From Neorhizobium sp. JUb45 (GTDB taxonomy: Bacteria; Pseudomonadota; Alphaproteobacteria; Rhizobiales; Rhizobiaceae), in NCBI RefSeq assembly GCF_004343585.1, contig NZ_SLYW01000015.1, forward strand, positions 1 to 64,000: a stretch of DNA of 64,000 nucleotides, written 5' to 3'. This document shows, in pieces, positions 59,500 to 64,000 of this stretch. Under the pieces are notes generated by a model that saw only the letters and a list, made by a program, of their open reading frames with translations, did no database searches and was not told where the DNA came from. The position numbers and the translations under genes are program-made. Position 1 is the first letter of the stretch. Each line of letters starts with the position of its first letter.

Positions 59500-61308
59500 C
59501 TATTTCGTTGCCATCTCGCGTTCGAATGTCCCGACGGCCTGACCTTTTGCGAGGACATGACCTTCCATGGCTTTCAGCACCGCGTCGCGCTTTGCACCGG
59601 GTTCGAGACCCAGGGTCTCGACATCCAGCGCGAAGACCTGGAAATGATAATGGTGGGCCGGGTCGCCAACCGGCGGCTTCGGTCCGGTATAACCGACCGA
59701 TCCCATGCTATTGGCGCCCTGCTTCATCGCCTTTGGCTCCTGAAGGACCGGCGTGCCGGGAACACCTTCACGCAGCTTTGTCGTTGAGGCCGGAATGTCA
59801 TAGGCGAGCCAATGCGTGAATGGTTTCGGCTTTGCCGCATCCGGGTCGTCGGCGACCAACACAAAGGACTTGGTGCCCTGAGGCGCTGCGGACCATTCGA
59901 TTGCCGGAGAGGCGTTATCTCCGTCGGCTGCATATTGAACCGGGATCGGCCCATCTTTTTCGAAGGCGGGCTTGACCGTGATCGCCTCTTCGCTCCGGGC
60001 CTTGGCGAGATCGAACGCTATCTGCGAGGCCTGCATGTCGGTGACGCCATTGGGGATCGTCGTGGCTTCGGTGGATTGCCTCGCCACCGCGCCGGTATAC
60101 GAGACCTTGTAGACGATGCCATTGCTGTCGTCGGCGACGAACAGCGAACCATCCCTGCCAACGGCGATACCGGCCAGGCGTCCAAGGTAGCCAAACTTGC
60201 CGTTCTCTTGCTGCAGCAGGAAACCCTCGAGAAATTTCTCGAACGTGACCGGCTTGCCGTTTTCGAAGTTGACGCGCACGACTTCATATCCGCTCGGAGG
60301 ACGGCGGTTCCAGGATCCCCGCATGGCGATGAAGGCGTCGCCCTTGTAGTCCGCAGGAAACGCCGTCCCACCGTAAAACGCCATCTGCATCGGCGCGCTG
60401 TGGGCGGTGTAGCCGAGAACCGGCTCGGTCGACTGCTTCGCCCACTGATCGAGCGTGATGCCTTCCGGTGGATTGATGTGCGGGTTGATGCCGCTCATGC
60501 CGTAAACATAAGGCCAGCCGTATTTCTTGCCCTGTTCGATCCGGTTGAGTTCTTCGATCTGAACTTCGTCGCCTAGCCAGTCTATGCCGTGATCAATACC
60601 GTAGAGTGCGCCGGTCGTCGGCTCCCAGTCGAAGCCGATCGTGTTGCGCAGGCCAGATGCAAAGATCGTGCGCGTCTTGCCGTCCTTGGATGCTCGAACG
60701 ATCGTCGCGTTTTCCGGATTATCTTCTTGGCATTCGTTGCAGGTACTACCGACAGAGATGTAGAGCATGCCATCCGGGCCGATCTTGATCGTCCGGTTGG
60801 CGTGCTGGCCCGCATCGGGAAGATCGTCGATGATCCGGGTCAGAGGGCCGAACGTGCCATCTTCTCCGACGTCGGCGGTGTAGACGTCGTGGATCGTGAC
60901 GAGGAACACCTTGTTGCCGTCGAAGGCGATGCCATGCATGTTAGGTCGGCTCGCGACGGTGACCACGTCATCCGCCTTGCCGTCATTGTTGGCGTCCTTC
61001 AGCATGATCACATCGCCGACCGCCCTTCGGGTCGCGTAGACGGTGCCGTTTTGCGAGACGGCGAGCATGCGCGGATTGATCAGATCTCGGGCAAAAACAT
61101 CGACCTCGAAGCCGGCGGGCGCCTTGATCAGGCCGGTGAGCTTGGCGTCATCAGCTACGACCAGCTTTTCTGGCTCTAAAATCGAGCCCTGAATGATGAC
61201 ATCGGATGCTTCCCCCACCGTTCCCTTGATCTGGGCGGAACCGGTGGATGGCAGGATGAGAGCGAGCGCGGTGGCGGAAACCGCGAGGACGGACAGACGG
61301 TTGTTCAT
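59500..61308 (-). CDS. PQQ-type sugar dehydrogenase propeller fused to a PEBP (YbhB/YbcL) domain
   Basis: A 602-residue exported protein. The signal peptide is MNNRLSVLAVSATALALILP with cleavage near GSA. Residues about 50-430 are a glucose/sorbosone-dehydrogenase-like propeller: GLIKAPAGFEVDVFARDL, HANRTIKIGPDGMLYISVGS, FDWEPTTGALYGIDHG and RGSWNRRPPSGYEV. Residues about 440-600 are a YbhB/YbcL phosphatidylethanolamine-binding domain: VLVADDPDAAKPKPFTHWLA, GYTGPKPPVGDPAHHYHF and VFALD. Both domains are complete. The fusion may link a periplasmic dehydrogenase to a ligand-binding module. The dehydrogenase substrate and cofactor are not certain. Confidence 0.87.
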   Translation of the reverse strand: MNNRLSVLAVSATALALILPSTGSAQIKGTVGEASDVIIQGSILEPEKLVVADDAKLTGLIKAPAGFEVDVFARDLINPRMLAVSQNGTVYATRRAVGDVIMLKDANNDGKADDVVTVASRPNMHGIAFDGNKVFLVTIHDVYTADVGEDGTFGPLTRIIDDLPDAGQHANRTIKIGPDGMLYISVGSTCNECQEDNPENATIVRASKDGKTRTIFASGLRNTIGFDWEPTTGALYGIDHGIDWLGDEVQIEELNRIEQGKKYGWPYVYGMSGINPHINPPEGITLDQWAKQSTEPVLGYTAHSAPMQMAFYGGTAFPADYKGDAFIAMRGSWNRRPPSGYEVVRVNFENGKPVTFEKFLEGFLLQQENGKFGYLGRLAGIAVGRDGSLFVADDSNGIVYKVSYTGAVARQSTEATTIPNGVTDMQASQIAFDLAKARSEEAITVKPAFEKDGPIPVQYAADGDNASPAIEWSAAPQGTKSFVLVADDPDAAKPKPFTHWLAYDIPASTTKLREGVPGTPVLQEPKAMKQGANSMGSVGYTGPKPPVGDPAHHYHFQVFALDVETLGLEPGAKRDAVLKAMEGHVLAKGQAVGTFEREMATK

Positions 61309-61491
61309 GGGGTCTCCTGATGGGGCGAGGAGGACGTGAAAAGCCCGGCCTCCCGGCCGGAGATCAAAGTGGCTTCGGATGAGACTAGTGCGCAGTTGGC
61401 TGCGAACTCATTGACCGCCGCATCAACGCCGCCCTTCGCAAAGGTCAACGGATGCGCCGCTCCTTTGGTTTTCACGACACGACAGCATAAG

Positions 61492-61519
61492 GACACCGGC
61501 TCATCACTGAGCCGGTGTC
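61492..61519 (-). terminator. Hairpin terminator of the hydrolase gene
   Basis: GACACCGGCTCA / TGAGCCGGTGTC with loop TCAC, eight bases beyond the minus-strand hydrolase stop. Confidence 0.65.
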
Positions 61520-61526
61520 TCAAACA

Positions 61527-62633
61527 TCACATCTTTCCGAATGCCTTGGTCAGATCATTGACGGCAAAATCCTGGGCACGACGTGCATCGTCCAGAACAG
61601 CGTCCATCCCGAAGAACTCGTGCGTCACACCATCATTGTTCATGTAGGTTGTCGTGACAGCCGCATCCTTCAGTTTTTCCGCCAGCATCACACCGTCGGA
61701 CATCAGTGGATCGATCTCGGCTGTGATAATCGTCGCAGGCGGGAGGCCCTTGAGATCGGCCTTTGTCGTCAGATTGAGCATCGGGTTCATGGCGTCCTCG
61801 GGCTTGGCGAGCACCTTGCCGACGAACCAGCCCATGGCGCCCTTGGACAAGGGCATGGCGTTCTGGTTGGCGATATAGGATGGCGTGTTCATGTCGGTAC
61901 CAGTCACCGGATAGACGAGCAGCATGTGGACCGGCATCTGAACCTTCTGGTCACGCGCCATGATCGCGACATTGGCTGCCAGATTGCCGCCGGCGCTTTC
62001 GCCGGCCACCGCGACACGTGCCGGATCGCCGCCGAGGCTTGCAGCCTTTTCCAGGGCCCATTTGTAGGCCGCGAAGGAATCTTCATGCGCTGCCGGGAAC
62101 TTGGCCTCCGGTGCATGACGATATTCGACGCTGACGACGATCGCCTTTGCTTTCGACGCCAGGGCAAGTGCCGAGGACTCATAAGTGTCGATGTTGGCGA
62201 TCACCCATCCACCGCCATGATAGTAGACGATGACAGGCAATGGGCCGGAGCCTGCGTTCTCTGGCGTATAGATGCGGACCGGCTGGGTGCCGCCCGCGAT
62301 CGGATAGGTCATGTCCTGCTTTTTGACGGCAGGCATCGGGACCATCTTGCCCTGGTCCTTGAGGACTGCCTTAACCGCATCCGCAGGTGTCGGCTGGGTG
62401 CGCGCTTCCTCGACTGTGCGGGACTCGATCGGTTTTGCACCGAGTTCCTGCATCTTCTTGAGAACGAGAGCCATGTCTTCCGTGTCGGCGCGTTTCATCG
62501 TGCCGCTGTCTGGCGTTTCCGCGAGAGGATTGGGTTTCGGCTGTTCCTGCGCGAATGCGGACGGTGCTGCAAAAAGCGCGGTGCTGGCGATCAGGTGGGC
62601 GGCCAGAATGGAGATGTGAACTGAGGTCTTCAT
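61527..62633 (-). CDS. Exported alpha/beta hydrolase, HSL-type esterase/lipase
   Basis: A 368-residue secreted esterase. The signal peptide is MKTSVHISILAAHLIASTAL with cleavage near AFA. The oxyanion motif is YYHGGGWV, the nucleophile GESAGGNLAA, the acid in TAEIDPLMSDG and the catalytic His in GVTHEFFGMD, all as in the HSL family. An N-terminal extension of about 100 residues (EQPKPNPLAETPDSGTMKRA) is predicted to be exported with the domain. ATG 62633 is the start that yields a signal peptide. It lies 31 bases after the DUF4142-type gene and is probably in one transcript. Confidence 0.88.
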   Translation of the reverse strand: MKTSVHISILAAHLIASTALFAAPSAFAQEQPKPNPLAETPDSGTMKRADTEDMALVLKKMQELGAKPIESRTVEEARTQPTPADAVKAVLKDQGKMVPMPAVKKQDMTYPIAGGTQPVRIYTPENAGSGPLPVIVYYHGGGWVIANIDTYESSALALASKAKAIVVSVEYRHAPEAKFPAAHEDSFAAYKWALEKAASLGGDPARVAVAGESAGGNLAANVAIMARDQKVQMPVHMLLVYPVTGTDMNTPSYIANQNAMPLSKGAMGWFVGKVLAKPEDAMNPMLNLTTKADLKGLPPATIITAEIDPLMSDGVMLAEKLKDAAVTTTYMNNDGVTHEFFGMDAVLDDARRAQDFAVNDLTKAFGKM

Positions 62634-62664
62634 CGGAAATCCTTGTGACGTTGACTGAGGGCGC

Positions 62665-63231
62665 TTACGCGTCGAGCTCTTTGGTGATGCGCTTGCAGAT
62701 CGCGACATGTTCCTTGAACACGGCCAGCATCAGCATGCTGAGATGGCGCCCCTGAACCTCGGCCGGGTCTGTCACCCCGGTGGAGGTGTGGATGAAGGCA
62801 TCGGCGAGGTCGCGCAGGTACTCGTGGTTCTCGAGCTGGAGGCCGATATAGGCTTTGTCGAACGCCTTGCCTTTTCCGGCAGACACCACCTTTTCGACCA
62901 TGCCATGCGCATCCGCATCCATGCCTGGGCCCATCGCACCCGTGTCCTTGAGAACCATGTTGACGGTGATAGCTTCACCCAGCTCGAAACCGGCGAACTC
63001 AAGCGCGTTCTTCTGGGTGGCTTTTTCCGAAGCGACCTGCGAGGTGGCGAGGGAAATTTCGGCGCGGCCGATCACGGTCGAATAGAACTGCGCGGCGGTT
63101 TTGACGTCTGCAAACGACGTGATCGGCATTGCCGCCAATGGGGTTGCAGCCAAGACCAGACGCGTCTGCGCCAGAATAATGGGGGCTGCGCCAACGGCCA
63201 AGAGGCCGGTCAGAATTGTACGGCGGTCCAT
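62665..63231 (-). CDS. DUF4142-like exported protein with Tat-type signal
   Basis: A 188-residue exported helical protein. MDRRTILTGLLAVGAAPIIL carries a twin-arginine motif. The mature part resembles DUF4142: RAEISLATSQVASEKATQKN, FAGFELGEAITVNMVL and a terminal HLSMLMLAVFKEHVAICKR helix. It is a divergent relative of the DUF4142 gene at 52724-53257. ATG 63231 is chosen over ATG 63252 because the Tat motif then sits at the N-terminus. No strong EcfG-like promoter was seen upstream. Confidence 0.72.
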   Translation of the reverse strand: MDRRTILTGLLAVGAAPIILAQTRLVLAATPLAAMPITSFADVKTAAQFYSTVIGRAEISLATSQVASEKATQKNALEFAGFELGEAITVNMVLKDTGAMGPGMDADAHGMVEKVVSAGKGKAFDKAYIGLQLENHEYLRDLADAFIHTSTGVTDPAEVQGRHLSMLMLAVFKEHVAICKRITKELDA

Positions 63232-63661
63232 ATGAATGCTCCGGGAAGACACAACTTCTGGACGCAGCTATCCAGCAGCGAAACAGCCGTTTTGTGGGGG
63301 ATGAGGTTTGACAGGAATTGTCAGAGTGCTCGTGATCTAAACCACAGGCTGCTGTTTAAGTTCCATCTGATAATTGACACACGACATATGCTTGTCGGCT
63401 CCGGGATCCATTGGCCCGAGACCTTCAGGCCCAGTGAAACCGTTGAAACAACGAGTGAGCGGCTAAGCGCAACGTCGTCGTTTCAGAAACCATTACGCAT
63501 CGCGTCTGATACAACCGTCTACGACATCGCCGGGAGCGAAACGCTCCCGGCGAACCTTGTTCAAAACCAAGCAGCTTAAATCACTGGCATCGTAGGTGTG
63601 CTGCCCTATCTAAGGGCTACATGCGGTCGGAAGTCCCGGCTTCCGAACCGAGGCGCCGCCG
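63232..63661. other. Intergenic region, no gene seen
   Basis: About 430 bases between divergent genes. The only structure noticed is a perfect hairpin GCCGGGAGCG-AAA-CGCTCCCGGC at 63529-63551. Confidence 0.4.
63529..63551. repeat. Perfect GC-rich inverted repeat
   Basis: GCCGGGAGCG and CGCTCCCGGC around AAA. It may be a terminator or stabiliser; no U-run follows. Confidence 0.45.
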
Positions 63662-64000
63662 ATGACTGTGATGAACATCCCCTCAATTCAGTCTGAACTC
63701 ATTATCGCAGAGCGAGACATCCTCGCTCGCGTCGCGCTTGGCGGTCCGATCAAGGACGTGCTGAGCGACATCATTCTCCTCGTCGAGAAACCCGCAAACG
63801 GCGAGTTGCTCGCCTCCGTCCTTCTGCTTTCAGAAGACGGAAAAAGCCTGCTCGAAGGCGCGGCACCCAGCCTTCCTTCAGAATACAATGCAGCGATCGA
63901 CGGCATTCCAGTCGGGCATGGGATAGGTTCTTGCGGAACGGCAGCGTTTTCCGGAGAGGCGGTGATGGTTTCCGACATCGATACCGACCCGCTATGGGCG
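63662..64000 (+). CDS. GAF-domain protein, N-terminal part (runs off the window)
   Basis: The first 113 residues of a GAF-domain protein. LLSEDGKSLLEGAAPSLPSE with the following IDGIPVGHGIGSCGTAAFSGE and VMVSDIDTDPLWA form a canonical GAF core, as seen at the N-terminus of rhizobial HWE/HisKA_2 sensor kinases and GGDEF or PAS hybrids. The output domain lies beyond the window. ATG 63662 follows a GGCGCC stretch without a strong ribosome binding site; an ATG at 63671 is also possible. If it is an HWE kinase it could feed into general-stress signalling. Confidence 0.82.
   Translation, partial: MTVMNIPSIQSELIIAERDILARVALGGPIKDVLSDIILLVEKPANGELLASVLLLSEDGKSLLEGAAPSLPSEYNAAIDGIPVGHGIGSCGTAAFSGEAVMVSDIDTDPLWA

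Overview
The window looks like accessory DNA from a Rhizobiaceae bacterium (Rhizobium/Agrobacterium group). Evidence: a 507-residue iron-sulfur photolyase of the Agrobacterium PhrB type, an anti-Shine-Dalgarno small RNA resembling the rhizobial alpha-r14 family, an EcfG-type sigma factor with several matching GGAAC-N16-xGTT promoters, and many Dpp-type and ribose-type ABC importers. GC content is high throughout. There are no ribosomal RNA, tRNA or core housekeeping operons, and many gene remnants lie between the functional blocks, so a secondary replicon or a plastic chromosomal region is likely.

Layout. 0-11.4 kb is a mosaic of intact small genes (photolyase, DUF2256 and SDR cluster, secreted small protein, lipocalin, M24 hydrolase, Fic protein) mixed with decayed genes: luciferase-like monooxygenase, TsaA-like protein, IS3 transposase scrap, APH(6)-like kinase, TetR, and GntR/FCD. 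11.9-25.3 kb is a catabolic cluster: a BisC/DMSO-reductase-type molybdoenzyme and its GntR regulator face an operon of peptide-type ABC importer, M20 hydrolase, ornithine-cyclodeaminase-like protein and rhodanese. ABC ATPase plus SDR, and a D-cysteine-desulfhydrase-like enzyme, follow. The same ATATAT-N-ATATAT palindrome lies in both divergent intergenic regions. I infer import and breakdown of a sulfur-containing amino-acid derivative. 25.4-37.0 kb is a second catabolic unit: a complete Dpp-type importer plus FAD amine oxidase, divergent from hydantoinase/oxoprolinase hyuA-hyuB and an IclR regulator, with a mirror-symmetric divergent promoter between them. 37.6-44.0 kb is a ribose-type sugar operon (TIM-barrel isomerase/epimerase, binding protein, ATPase, permease, RpiR regulator, PfkB kinase).

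44.3-47.1 kb holds DNA-repair material: scraps of LigD and SRAP genes, intact dinB, an anti-Shine-Dalgarno sRNA and a DnaQ-like exonuclease. 47.4-64 kb is a general-stress island: small hydrophilic stress proteins, YciE/F ferritin-like protein, manganese catalase, Crp-type regulator, EcfG-like sigma factor, two DUF4142 proteins, an SDR/GH15/SMP-30 operon, SDR and zinc dehydrogenases, a sugar-dehydrogenase/PEBP fusion, an alpha/beta hydrolase and the start of a GAF-domain protein. The shared promoter motif suggests that much of it is one general-stress regulon.
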